A DNA stretch of 64,000 nt from contig NZ_JAUSUI010000002.1 in assembly GCF_030813495.1 (NCBI RefSeq), forward strand, positions 186,001 to 250,000, given 5' to 3'. This stretch comes from Ancylobacter polymorphus. Lineage in GTDB: Bacteria > Pseudomonadota > Alphaproteobacteria > Rhizobiales > Xanthobacteraceae. The notes beneath the pieces are model-generated. The model saw only the letters and a list, made by a program, of their open reading frames with translations, had not been told where the DNA came from and did not search any database. Shown here one piece after another: positions 7,605 to 15,809 of this stretch. Every line of letters begins with the position of its first letter. Position 1 is the first letter of the stretch. The position numbers were made by a program, and so were the translations under genes.

Positions 7605-8840
7605 ATGCCCGCGACATCCGCCCCCCGCCCCGGCCTTGCGGCCCGCGCGCCGCTGCTCATCGTGCTGTGCGGCTGTCTCATCGCCATGCTCAGCTTCGGG
7701 CCGCGTGCCTCCTCCGGCATCTTCCTGCTGCCGATGACGGGCGAATATGGCTGGGGGCGCGACACGTTCGGCCTCGCCATCGCCATCCAGAATCTGCTCT
7801 GGGGCGTCGGTACGCCCTTCGCCGGCGCGGTGGCCGACCGCTTCGGCGTGACGCGGGTGCTGTGCCTCGGCGCCGCGCTCTATGCCGCCGGGCTGGTGCT
7901 GATGGCCTATTCGGCGACGCCGGGCCTGCTGCATCTCTCCGCCGGCGTTCTGGTCGGCTTCGGCCTTTCCGGCTGTTCGTTCAACATCGTGCTTGCCGCC
8001 TTCGGCAAGATGCTGCCGGAAAAGTGGCGCCCGCTCTCCTTCGGTGCCGGCACGGCGGCCGGTTCCTTCGGCCAGTTCCTGTTTCCGCCGCTGGCGGCGG
8101 GACTCAACACCACCATTGGCTGGCACCAGACCTTGCTGGTGTTCGGCCTCGCCATGCTGCTGATCATGCCGCTGGCGCTGGCGCTGTCCCGGGCGCCGGC
8201 CGCGCCGAAGGCGGGAGAGCGCCCGCAATCGATCGGCGCCGCCCTGGGCGAGGCGTTCCGCCATCCCAGCTATGTGCTGCTCGTGCTCGGCTTCTTCACC
8301 TGCGGCTTCCAGCTCGCTTTCGTCACCACCCACCTGCCGGCCTATCTCATCGATCGCGGCCTCTCGATCACGGTGGGCGGCTGGACGCTGGCGGTGATCG
8401 GCCTCGCCAATATGGTCGGCTCGCTCGGCTCGGGCTGGCTGTCGAGCCGCATGCCGCGGCGTTATCTGCTGGCGGCGATCTATTTCGCCCGTGGCCTTGC
8501 CATTATCGCCTTCGTGCTGCTGCCGGCGAGCCCGGTGACGGCGATCGGCTTCGGCATCGTGCTCGGCCTGCTCTGGCTGTCCACCGTGCCGCCGACCTCC
8601 GGGCTGGTGATGCTGATGTTCGGCACGCGCTATCTCGCCATGCTCTACGGCTTCGCCTTTTTCAGCCACCAGGTCGGCGGCTTTCTCGGCGTCTGGCTCG
8701 GCGGGCTGCTGTATGAGAGCCTCGGCTCCTATGATTTCGTCTGGTGGCTGTCGGTGGCGCTGAGCTTCGCCTCCGCCGCCATCAACCTGCCGATCGTCGA
8801 GAAGCCGGTGGCGCGTGGCGCGGTGCCGGTGACGGGCTGA
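7605..8840 (+). CDS. MFS transporter, oxalate/monocarboxylate-type
   Basis: 411 residues with about 12 hydrophobic segments. Between helices 2 and 3 lies the MFS loop motif GAVADRFGVTRVL. The overall arrangement resembles the OFA/monocarboxylate branch of small-solute antiporters, in the inner membrane. The substrate is not defined by sequence. It stands alone, with its own promoter region at about 7500-7530. Confidence 0.85.
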   Translation: MPATSAPRPGLAARAPLLIVLCGCLIAMLSFGPRASSGIFLLPMTGEYGWGRDTFGLAIAIQNLLWGVGTPFAGAVADRFGVTRVLCLGAALYAAGLVLMAYSATPGLLHLSAGVLVGFGLSGCSFNIVLAAFGKMLPEKWRPLSFGAGTAAGSFGQFLFPPLAAGLNTTIGWHQTLLVFGLAMLLIMPLALALSRAPAAPKAGERPQSIGAALGEAFRHPSYVLLVLGFFTCGFQLAFVTTHLPAYLIDRGLSITVGGWTLAVIGLANMVGSLGSGWLSSRMPRRYLLAAIYFARGLAIIAFVLLPASPVTAIGFGIVLGLLWLSTVPPTSGLVMLMFGTRYLAMLYGFAFFSHQVGGFLGVWLGGLLYESLGSYDFVWWLSVALSFASAAINLPIVEKPVARGAVPVTG

Positions 8841-9019
8841 ACACCGGCGCGCATTTGCCAGCTGTTAACCGCGATCGTTCACCCTAGGGATCGTGGTACC
8901 GACAGCGTTGCGAGGGAGCCACACAAGGCCCGTTGCGTGCCCCGGCGAGAGGGGGTGATTCGCCGTGCGGCCTTGACAAGATGGGTCCATCGCAGCGCAT
9001 CGTGAAAAATCCCGGAGCG

Positions 9020-9553
9020 ATGGAAACCCTCATGCGTCTGTGTTCTGCCCTGCCGGCCGCCGCCCTTCTCGCTGCCACCGCCGCGCTGCCGATGTCCGCC
9101 TCGGCTGAGACGCTGACGGCGCAGGAGGCGCAGCGCTTCGTCATCGGGCAGACCTTCTCCTACACCTGCTATGAGGGCACGGTGGGGGCGGGGCGCATCC
9201 TTCCCGACGGTTCCGTCGCCGGCACCATCCAGATCCGTGGCAAGGGCAATACGCGCTATGTCACCCTGCCCGCCGGCACCATCATGGTGCGCGGGGAATC
9301 GGTGTGCGCCAAGCTCAAGGGCGTCGCCTTCCAGCCCTGCTTCGAGCTGGAAAAGACCGACAAGGTCAGCTTCCGCGGCAATCTCGCCGGGGCCGACCGG
9401 CTGTGGTGCGAGTTCAAGCGTGGCGGCAGCGGCCGCACCCGCCTCGCCGAGCGCGCCGTGGCGCCCAAGGCAGCGCCGGCGCCCACCCCGGCCGCGCTGG
9501 CCGAGGACAGCGCCGCCGCGCAGATGACCGCCGAGGTCGCCTCCGAGAAGTGA
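9020..9553 (+). CDS. exported four-cysteine protein, unknown function
   Basis: 177 residues. A signal peptide is visible (basic start, hydrophobic core about 8-25, cleavage near SASA-E). An ATG at 9032 is an equally possible start. The mature part has four cysteines (about C50, C96, C107, C130) that could form two disulfides, and a C-terminal Ala/Pro-rich tail. I do not recognise a named domain. It is probably a periplasmic protein seen mainly in Hyphomicrobiales, but that is inference. Confidence 0.7.
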   Translation: METLMRLCSALPAAALLAATAALPMSASAETLTAQEAQRFVIGQTFSYTCYEGTVGAGRILPDGSVAGTIQIRGKGNTRYVTLPAGTIMVRGESVCAKLKGVAFQPCFELEKTDKVSFRGNLAGADRLWCEFKRGGSGRTRLAERAVAPKAAPAPTPAALAEDSAAAQMTAEVASEK

Positions 9554-9803
9554 CGCCGCCGGACGTTTTCCGCCGAGGGCGCTGACACCCCTGCGCGCCG
9601 CGCTTGCCTCGCATGTGGCCCGAGGCGGGCGACGCCGATATCCGCTTGCGTGAGCGCGCGGCTGTCAATCGCTACGATATTGCGGATTTGCAAGATCGCT
9701 CCGGTATTGGCGGCTATCGTCTTGCGCCGAGCGTTGAGTTACCTCCGGGACATGACAGGCGCTGCCTGCTGCTCTCTCCCTCAACGCTGCCGCGAGACCC
9801 ACC

Positions 9804-10229
9804 ATGATCGATTCCCGTTCCGCGCCCTATGGCGCCTTCGTCCTCCGCGTCGCCCTCGGCCTGATGTGGGTGACCCACGCGCTGCTGAAATATGTCGTCT
9901 TCACCATTCCCGGCTTTGCCGGCTTCCTCGGCAGCCTCGGCCTGCCGGAAGCCCTGGCCTGGCCGGTGTTCCTCGCCGAGCTCATCGGCGGCGTGCTGAT
10001 CATCGCCGGAATCTATGCCCGCCATGTCGCGCTGCTGCTCATCCCGGTCATGGCCGGGGCGATGAGCGTGCACATTCCCAATGGCTGGCTGTTCTCCGCC
10101 GCTGGTGGCGGCTGGGAATATCCCGGCTTCCTGATCGTCGCCTCCTTCGCGCTCTGGCTGATCGGCGACGGCGCCTTCGCCCTGCGCTCGCGCCCGCTGT
10201 TCTTCCTCGGCCGCCCCGCTACCGCCTGA
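9804..10229 (+). CDS. DoxX family membrane protein
   Basis: 141 residues with four hydrophobic segments and the DoxX pattern: LRVALGLMWVTHALLK near the N-terminus and AELIGGVLIIAGIY in helix 2. DoxX-like proteins are small inner-membrane proteins linked to quinone, thiosulfate or redox stress functions in different organisms; the exact role is unclear. A second DoxX gene lies at 53.9 kb. A 250-base spacer precedes the gene. Confidence 0.85.
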   Translation: MIDSRSAPYGAFVLRVALGLMWVTHALLKYVVFTIPGFAGFLGSLGLPEALAWPVFLAELIGGVLIIAGIYARHVALLLIPVMAGAMSVHIPNGWLFSAAGGGWEYPGFLIVASFALWLIGDGAFALRSRPLFFLGRPATA

Positions 10230-10248
10230 GCCGCGCCGGCCGTTATCA

Positions 10249-10292
10249 ATGAAAAGGGGCGGGTCCCACCGGGCCCGCCCCTCTTTTCATTC
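10249..10292. terminator. strong bidirectional terminator
   Basis: AATGAAAAGGGGCGGG pairs with CCCGCCCCTCTTTTCATT, with one small bulge. The stem has a GC-rich top and an A/T-rich base, so both strands end in a T run. It sits between the convergent doxX and TPR genes. Confidence 0.85.
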
Positions 10293-10312
10293 CGGCCGTG
10301 CGGCAGGCGGCG

Positions 10313-12130
10313 TCAGCCGCCATTGCCCGGCTTGGCGGCGTCCTGCGTCTTGTCCACCGCCGCCTTTTGCGGCTCGGCGGCGGGCGCCGTCTCGGTCTTC
10401 TGGGTCGCGTCCTTGCCGGCCTTGATGCGCTCGGCCTCGTCGAGGCCCACGGCGATCTTGCGCTCGATATCGACCAGCTCGTCGGGCTCGGGTTTCAGGT
10501 CGCGGGCATGGTTCCACTTGAAGCGGGCTTCCAGCTTGCGGTCGACCTTCCAATAGGCGTCGCCGAGATGGTCGTTGATCACCGCCTCATTCGGCTTCAG
10601 CTCGACCGCGCGCTCCAGCTCGCGCACCGCGTCGTCATAATGGCCGGTGCGGTAATAGGCCCAGCCGAGGCTGTCGATGAAGAAGCCGTCATCCGGGCGC
10701 AGCTGCACCGCCTTGCGGATCATGTCGGTGCCGGCCTGGAGATTGATGCCCTGATCGATCCAGCTATAGCCGAGATAGTTCAGCACATGCGGCTGGTCGG
10801 GGCTGAGCTGCAGCGCCTTCTTCAGGTCCGCCTCGGACTTGTCCCACTGCTTGGTCCGTTCATAGCAGGTGCCCCGGAAATAATAGAGCACCCAGTCCTT
10901 GGCCTGCGGCGTGCCGAGCTGGTCGATGGCGGTGGTGTAGACGGCGGCGGCTTCGGCGAACTTCTCATTGGCGCGCAGCACGTCGCCCAGCGCCATGATC
11001 GAGCGCTGGTCCTTCACATCCGCCGCCACCACCTTGTTCAGCACGGCGAGCGCCTCGTCATGCTTGCCGACGGCGTCGAGGTTCAGCGCGCGCTGCACCT
11101 CGGCATTCATCTTGAACGGCGAGGAATCCGGCACGGAGGCGAACAGGGCGATGGCGTCCTCATGCCGCTTCATCGTCTCGAACAGGTCCGCGAGGGTGAT
11201 CGCCATCAAGGGCTGCGACGGGTCGAGCCAGCGGCCGAGCTGGAGATAGACGAGGGCGAGATCCTCGCCGCCCTGGCGGCCGAGCGCGGCGCCGAGGCCA
11301 TACAGCACTTCCGCCGCGCCGGCGGTGGGGGTGCTGACCAGCGGCGGCAGCGTCTTGCCCGCCTTCAGCTCCGCCAGCGAGCGCGCCACCAGCGGGTCGC
11401 CGGGCACCAGCTTGTCGAACGCCTCATAGGTGGCGATGGCTTCCGCCTTGCCGGCATTGCGCGAGGCCCAGCGCGCATAGGCGTCGACGACGCGCAGCGT
11501 GCGCGGGTCGCGCTTGAGGGCGGCTTCCAGGCGCTGGCCGGCTTCCTTCTTGACGCCGGCGGCGTCGAGCATCAGCCCGGCGTGGAAATCCTTGAAGCCG
11601 TCATACCATTCCGGCCCCTGCAGCGCGTCGATGGCCTTGACGCCGGCGCGCGCATCGCCCGAGCCGAACTGGCTCCAGGCGCTGAGCAGCGTGGCGTTCA
11701 GCTCGGCGATGGCGCCCTGGCCGGAACGGCGCAGATTGCTGCGGGCGGTGACATATTGCTTGGCCTTGATGGCCTTCACGCCCAGAACCAGCCGGGCGAG
11801 CGTGTGTTCCGGGTCGATCCGCACCAGGCGCTGGGCGAGGTCCACCGCCTCGTCGATCGAGCCTTCCGCCAGCAAGGTAAGGAAGGCCCGCTCTTGCAGG
11901 TCGCGCTGGCGCGGGAACAGGCGGGCGAGTTCGCGGTAATAGGCCGCTGCTGCCGCGGTGTCGCGCTCATTGATCGCGAGGCGCGCGGCGAGATAATTGC
12001 CAGCCGGCGAGGAGCGGGCGATGAAGTCTGCCGGAGGGGCGTCGGCCCAGGCGGGCAGGGCGGCGCCCAGTGCCGCGAGCGTGGCGAGAATGGCCGCTCC
12101 CGGCCGCAGCGACAAACGTCGAAACGTCAA
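10313..12130 (-). CDS. exported tetratricopeptide-repeat protein
   Basis: 605 residues. A signal peptide ends near PAWADA (about residue 30). The rest is a chain of helical TPR units; the clearest lie between about 370 and 550, with repeated LNYLGYSWIDQG, FIDSLGWAYYRTG and INDHLGDAYWK patterns. The C-terminal 40 residues are a low-complexity Lys/Ala/Pro tail. TPR proteins of this layout in alphaproteobacteria are periplasmic or outer-membrane-associated scaffolds. No enzyme domain is present and partners are unknown. Confidence 0.85.
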   Translation of the reverse strand: MTFRRLSLRPGAAILATLAALGAALPAWADAPPADFIARSSPAGNYLAARLAINERDTAAAAAYYRELARLFPRQRDLQERAFLTLLAEGSIDEAVDLAQRLVRIDPEHTLARLVLGVKAIKAKQYVTARSNLRRSGQGAIAELNATLLSAWSQFGSGDARAGVKAIDALQGPEWYDGFKDFHAGLMLDAAGVKKEAGQRLEAALKRDPRTLRVVDAYARWASRNAGKAEAIATYEAFDKLVPGDPLVARSLAELKAGKTLPPLVSTPTAGAAEVLYGLGAALGRQGGEDLALVYLQLGRWLDPSQPLMAITLADLFETMKRHEDAIALFASVPDSSPFKMNAEVQRALNLDAVGKHDEALAVLNKVVAADVKDQRSIMALGDVLRANEKFAEAAAVYTTAIDQLGTPQAKDWVLYYFRGTCYERTKQWDKSEADLKKALQLSPDQPHVLNYLGYSWIDQGINLQAGTDMIRKAVQLRPDDGFFIDSLGWAYYRTGHYDDAVRELERAVELKPNEAVINDHLGDAYWKVDRKLEARFKWNHARDLKPEPDELVDIERKIAVGLDEAERIKAGKDATQKTETAPAAEPQKAAVDKTQDAAKPGNGG

Positions 12131-12281
12131 GTTAGAACCTCCTGCGGCAAACGGCGCAGCCGGGTCCCCGTCAATGGGACGTCAGCTTCCGGCCTTCATG
12201 GCAGATTGGTCCTTTTTAGCTGCCCCTGCAATAACGGGAGCCTAATGCGGACCGGGCCCTCGCGAGCCCGGCGCCACATTC

Positions 12282-12716
12282 TCAGACGCGTCGGCCAAGA
12301 ATAAGGCCGATAAGCGCCGCGCCCGCCGCAATTCCGAGCACGGTCTTCACACCGGCGGGAGGCACAGCCGGGCCCCCCGCGAGCGGCGCCGCCGGCGGGA
12401 CGGCGGGTGCCGGCGGCGGGGCGGCATAGGCGCCATAGGCGCCGTAACCACCGAAGCCGACCGGACGGCGCTGCCGGCGCATCAGCGCCACCAGCAGGAA
12501 GATCAGGCCGAGGACCAGCAGGCCGCCGCCGATGATCAGCGCGGCGGTGAGCGCGTCATAGCGGTCAGCCAGCGCAATGAAGGAGGCTATGAGGAAAAAG
12601 ACCGCCGACATGGCGACCAGAAGCCCGCCAATCGCGCAGAGCAGGGCCGTTCGGGCGGCCCTGCGCACGGCGGAGCGGATTTCCGCTCCGAAAAGCGCCA
12701 AGAGGAGGCGGAGCAT
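12282..12716 (-). CDS. small membrane protein of the phage-holin-like family
   Basis: About 144 residues. Two hydrophobic segments at about 24-47 and 58-83 are followed by a Gly/Ala/Tyr/Pro-rich stretch and a final short hydrophobic segment. Proteins of this layout are often annotated 'phage holin family', but they are chromosomal and no phage genes are near. The start overlaps the stop of the DUF883 gene (TGATG), so the two are translationally coupled. GTG at 12717-12719 is an alternative start. Confidence 0.75.
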   Translation of the reverse strand: MLRLLLALFGAEIRSAVRRAARTALLCAIGGLLVAMSAVFFLIASFIALADRYDALTAALIIGGGLLVLGLIFLLVALMRRQRRPVGFGGYGAYGAYAAPPPAPAVPPAAPLAGGPAVPPAGVKTVLGIAAGAALIGLILGRRV

Positions 12717-13063
12717 CACTTGCCCCGCGACAGCAGGCCGAACAGGAAGCCGACGCCCAGCGCCGCGAGCACGGAGCCATAGGGGTTGCGTTCAATGGTG
12801 GCCCCGAGATCGCCGGAGAGCGCCTGCGCCCGCGTCCGCGCCTCCTGCAGCGCCGCATAGCCTTCCTCGGCGAGGCCGGAGGCGGCGGCTTCCGCGCGCG
12901 CGGCGCCGGAGCGGATGCGGCCGGTGATCGCGTCCGCCGCCGCGCTGCCTTCCGAGCGGGCGAGGGCGGTCAGCGTCTCGGTGAGCTTGGCCACATCGCC
13001 CCGCAGGGTGGCGAGGTCGGCGGACAGCTTGGCGAAATCGTCCTGCGGGTTGGGCTGAGCCAT
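12716..13063 (-). CDS. DUF883 family (ElaB/YqjD-like) protein
   Basis: 115 residues. A long amphipathic helical region (about 8-90, Ala/Glu/Arg-rich) is followed by a C-terminal hydrophobic anchor ERNPYGSVLAALGVGFLFGLLSRGK, the typical end of ElaB/YqjD proteins. These tail-anchored inner-membrane proteins can bind ribosomes and are stress-linked in E. coli. The start at 13061-13063 is preferred over upstream in-frame codons because the family begins with a short polar N-terminus. It pairs with the holin-like gene downstream. Confidence 0.83.
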   Translation of the reverse strand: MAQPNPQDDFAKLSADLATLRGDVAKLTETLTALARSEGSAAADAITGRIRSGAARAEAAASGLAEEGYAALQEARTRAQALSGDLGATIERNPYGSVLAALGVGFLFGLLSRGK

Positions 13064-13147
13064 CGAAAGTCTCCGGGTGAGGAACGTGACGGGGGACGTG
13101 CCGGTCAACGCGCGCGCCGGCCTCAGGGTTCCCACACTAGGCGGTAA

Positions 13148-13864
13148 TTAGCGGCGCCGGAACTCGTAGTATCCCGGCCGCCGTCCCTCGCGCAGCGCCT
13201 TGGCCTCGTAGCGCGTGCCGGGCCAGCCGTCCCAGGGAAGGCGCCAGTCGTCGGCGCGCTCCGCCGTCCAGTCGAAGCGCGGATCGGCCAGAAGCTGGCG
13301 CAGCGTCCACGCCGCATAATGCTCGATATCGGTGGCGAAGCGGAAATGCCCGCCGGGGGTGAGAAGCCGGGCGAAGCGGTCGATATTGTCCGCCTGCACG
13401 AAGCGCCGCTTCCAGTGCCGGCGCTTGGGCCAGGGGTCGGGATAGAGCAGGTCGATCCGCTCCAGCGCGCCGGGCGGCAGGCGGTCGAGCAGCGGGATCA
13501 CGTCGTCGCCATAGAGCCGCACATTGCCAAGGCCGCGTTCGGCCACACGCGCCGTCGCCTTGGCGATGCCGTTGAGGAAAGCCTCGGCGCCGATATAGCC
13601 GATATCGGGGTGGCGGGCCGCTTCGGAGACCAGATGCTCGCCGCCGCCGAAGCCGATTTCCAGCCGCACCGCGCGCACGGGCTGCGGGAACAGGGCGGCA
13701 AGCGGCCCGGCGCCCACCTCGTCGAGGGCGATGGCCAGACGCGGCAGGTCGGCGGCGAGATGGGCGGCCTGCGCCGTGCGCAGCTTCTTGCCCTTGCGCC
13801 GGCCATAGAAGGCGTGCTCGCGCGGGGGCTCGCCGGGGTGGCGGGAATCATCGTCGGCGGTCAT
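13148..13864 (-). CDS. trmB: tRNA (guanine-N7)-methyltransferase
   Basis: 238 residues, normal length. TrmB makes m7G46 in tRNA using S-adenosylmethionine. The SAM-binding loop is EIGFGGGEHL (about 70-79), and the diagnostic motif DPWPKRRHWKRR with the preceding LLYPDP is at about 143-155. The C-terminal TRYEAKALREG segment is also family-typical. It directly follows metK, which makes its methyl donor, an order common in Hyphomicrobiales. The ATG at 13862-13864 fits the family start. Confidence 0.95.
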   Translation of the reverse strand: MTADDDSRHPGEPPREHAFYGRRKGKKLRTAQAAHLAADLPRLAIALDEVGAGPLAALFPQPVRAVRLEIGFGGGEHLVSEAARHPDIGYIGAEAFLNGIAKATARVAERGLGNVRLYGDDVIPLLDRLPPGALERIDLLYPDPWPKRRHWKRRFVQADNIDRFARLLTPGGHFRFATDIEHYAAWTLRQLLADPRFDWTAERADDWRLPWDGWPGTRYEAKALREGRRPGYYEFRRR

Positions 13865-13956
13865 GCGGACACTCGAAACGAAGGCGGGGCGGACCCGCGA
13901 TGGACCGCCCCGCATAAGCACACCAGGTCCCGCGCGCAATCGCGCGGGCGCAAACT

Positions 13957-15150
13957 TTAGCCGACCGCGGACTTCAGCGCCTCGACGAGATCGGTCCGCT
14001 CCCAGGAGAAGCCGCCATCGGCGTCCGGCGCGCGGCCGAAATGGCCATAGGCGGAAGTGCGGGCATAGATCGGCTTGTTGAGGCCGAGATGCTCGCGAAT
14101 GCCGCGCGGGCGCAGATTCATCACCTCGCGCAGGGCGGTTTCCAGCTTGGCTTCCTCGACGCGGCCGGTGCCGTAAAGGTCGACATAGACCGCCAGCGGG
14201 TCGGACACGCCGATCGCATAGGCGAGCTGGATGGTGCAGCGGTCGGCGAGATCGGCGGCGACCACGTTCTTGGCGAGGTAGCGCGCGGCATAGGCGGCCG
14301 AGCGGTCGACCTTGGTCGGGTCCTTGCCGGAGAAGGCGCCGCCGCCATGCGGGGCCGCGCCGCCATAGGTGTCGACGATGATCTTGCGGCCGGTGAGCCC
14401 GCAATCGCCATCCGGTCCGCCAATGACGAACTTGCCGGTGGGGTTGACGTGCCACACGGTCGCCGGGGTGATCCAGCCATCGGGCAGCGCCTGGCGGATA
14501 TAGGGTTCGACGATGCTCTGCACGTCGTGCGAGGACAGGTCGGCGTCGAGGTGCTGGGTCGACAGCACGATCTGCGTCACCTCGACCGGCTTGCCCCCCT
14601 CATAGCGCACCGTCACCTGGCTCTTGGCGTCGGGGCCGAGCACGGTGCTCTCGCCGGAATGGCGGGCCTCGGCGAGCAGCTTAAGAATCTTGTGCGCGTA
14701 ATAGATCGGCGCCGGCATGAGCTCCGGCGTCTCGCGGCAGGCATAGCCGAACATGATGCCCTGGTCGCCGGCACCCTCATCCTTGTTGCCGGCGGAATCG
14801 ACGCCCTGGGCGATGTCGACGGACTGCGCGTGCAGATGCACGTCGATCGCCGCCTTCTCCCAGTGGAAGCCGTCCTGCTCGTAGCCGATATCCTTGATCG
14901 CGAGGCGGGCGATGTGGCTGAGGAAATCCTTGGTCAGCTGCGCCGGGCCGCGCGTCTCGCCGGCAATCACCACGCGGTTGGTGGTGGCGAGCGTTTCGGC
15001 GGCGACGCGCAGATGGCTCGGGTCCCAGCCGAATTCCGGGCCGTGCTTGAAGAAGGCATCGACGATCTCGTCGGAGATGCGGTCGCACACCTTGTCCGGA
15101 TGGCCTTCGGAAACGGATTCGCTGGTGAAGAGATAGGCTTGGCGGGACAC
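13957..15150 (-). CDS. metK: S-adenosylmethionine synthetase
   Basis: 397 residues. MetK makes SAM from methionine and ATP in the cytosol. Signatures: GHPDK at 16-20, the hexapeptide GAGDQG at 126-131, and the P-loop-like GGGAFSGKD at 269-277. The gene lies between an XRE regulator and trmB. Upstream (minus strand) a TTGACC box is followed by a poor -10. I see no recognisable SAM riboswitch in the 131-base spacer. Confidence 0.97.
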   Translation of the reverse strand: MSRQAYLFTSESVSEGHPDKVCDRISDEIVDAFFKHGPEFGWDPSHLRVAAETLATTNRVVIAGETRGPAQLTKDFLSHIARLAIKDIGYEQDGFHWEKAAIDVHLHAQSVDIAQGVDSAGNKDEGAGDQGIMFGYACRETPELMPAPIYYAHKILKLLAEARHSGESTVLGPDAKSQVTVRYEGGKPVEVTQIVLSTQHLDADLSSHDVQSIVEPYIRQALPDGWITPATVWHVNPTGKFVIGGPDGDCGLTGRKIIVDTYGGAAPHGGGAFSGKDPTKVDRSAAYAARYLAKNVVAADLADRCTIQLAYAIGVSDPLAVYVDLYGTGRVEEAKLETALREVMNLRPRGIREHLGLNKPIYARTSAYGHFGRAPDADGGFSWERTDLVEALKSAVG

Positions 15151-15281
15151 GAGTCGGCTCCTCGATTGTCGACCGGCGCCTTAACCCGCGCCCGGCCGCG
15201 CATCTTTTGCAAGCGCGGTCGGGACGGTCAAGGTTTTAACGTCGGATTCGTTCGGAAAACAGAACGGAGCGCGCGCGCCGT

Positions 15282-15692
15282 TCAGGTCGCCGGCGTGGGT
15301 TCGGCCAGCGCCTCGACGAGGTCGACAATGCGGCGTCGGACCTTGGAATCCGCGATCTTGAGGAAGGCGCGGGTCAGCGCCAGACCTTCGGAGGAGGCCA
15401 GGAAATCCGAGACATAGGCAGGCGAGGCGTCCTCGGCGAAGCCGCCGGATTCGGCGTTCATCGAGGGCGCGCCCTCGAAGAAGAACGCCACCGGCACGGA
15501 CAGCACCTGCGAGATATTCTGCAGGCGGCTGGCGCCGATGCGGTTGGTGCCTTTTTCGTATTTCTGGATCTGCTGGAAGGTGATGCCGAGGCTCTCGCCG
15601 AGTTTTTCCTGGCTCATCCCGACCATCATGCGTCGCATGCGGACCCGGCTGCCGACATGCTTGTCGACGGGATTGGGTGATTTCTTCGTCAT
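15282..15692 (-). CDS. XRE-family transcriptional regulator
   Basis: 136 residues. An N-terminal helix-turn-helix domain spans about 13-70 (RVRMRRMMVGMSQEKLGE, then ITFQQIQKYEKG). The C-terminal half is helical and may dimerise or bind a ligand. GGGGAAG lies just before the ATG at 15690-15692, favouring this start over one six codons upstream. The gene stands between lnt and metK, a conserved place in rhizobia; control of metK is plausible but unproven. Two direct repeats of CARTCTAAGCG lie upstream. Confidence 0.88.
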   Translation of the reverse strand: MTKKSPNPVDKHVGSRVRMRRMMVGMSQEKLGESLGITFQQIQKYEKGTNRIGASRLQNISQVLSVPVAFFFEGAPSMNAESGGFAEDASPAYVSDFLASSEGLALTRAFLKIADSKVRRRIVDLVEALAEPTPAT

Positions 15693-15767
15693 CGGCTTCC
15701 CCGACTGCAAACAAAAAAATACCTCCCCCCCGCTGAGAGGGAGAGAAGCAGTACCCGAGCCCGCGAG

Positions 15768-15809
15768 CAGTCTAAGCGCAGTGCGTTCCGCCGTCGATCA
15801 ATCTAAGCG
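15768..15809. promoter_or_regulatory. direct repeats upstream of the XRE regulator
   Basis: CAGTCTAAGCG (15768-15778) and CAATCTAAGCG (15799-15809) are 31 bases apart, close to three helical turns. The second covers the lnt stop. Their spacing suggests a site for a dimeric or paired regulator, possibly the XRE protein itself. Confidence 0.35.

Noticed and set aside
10298-12304. 668-codon frame opposite the TPR protein gene
   Set aside because: Mirror of strong codon bias in the real gene; composition and lack of motifs show a shadow frame.
12282-12716. Holin-like gene as evidence of a prophage
   Set aside because: No other phage genes nearby; pairing with DUF883 is a chromosomal arrangement.
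15151-15281. SAM riboswitch ahead of metK
   Set aside because: No recognisable SAM-II or other SAM-binding core or pseudoknot could be seen in the spacer.
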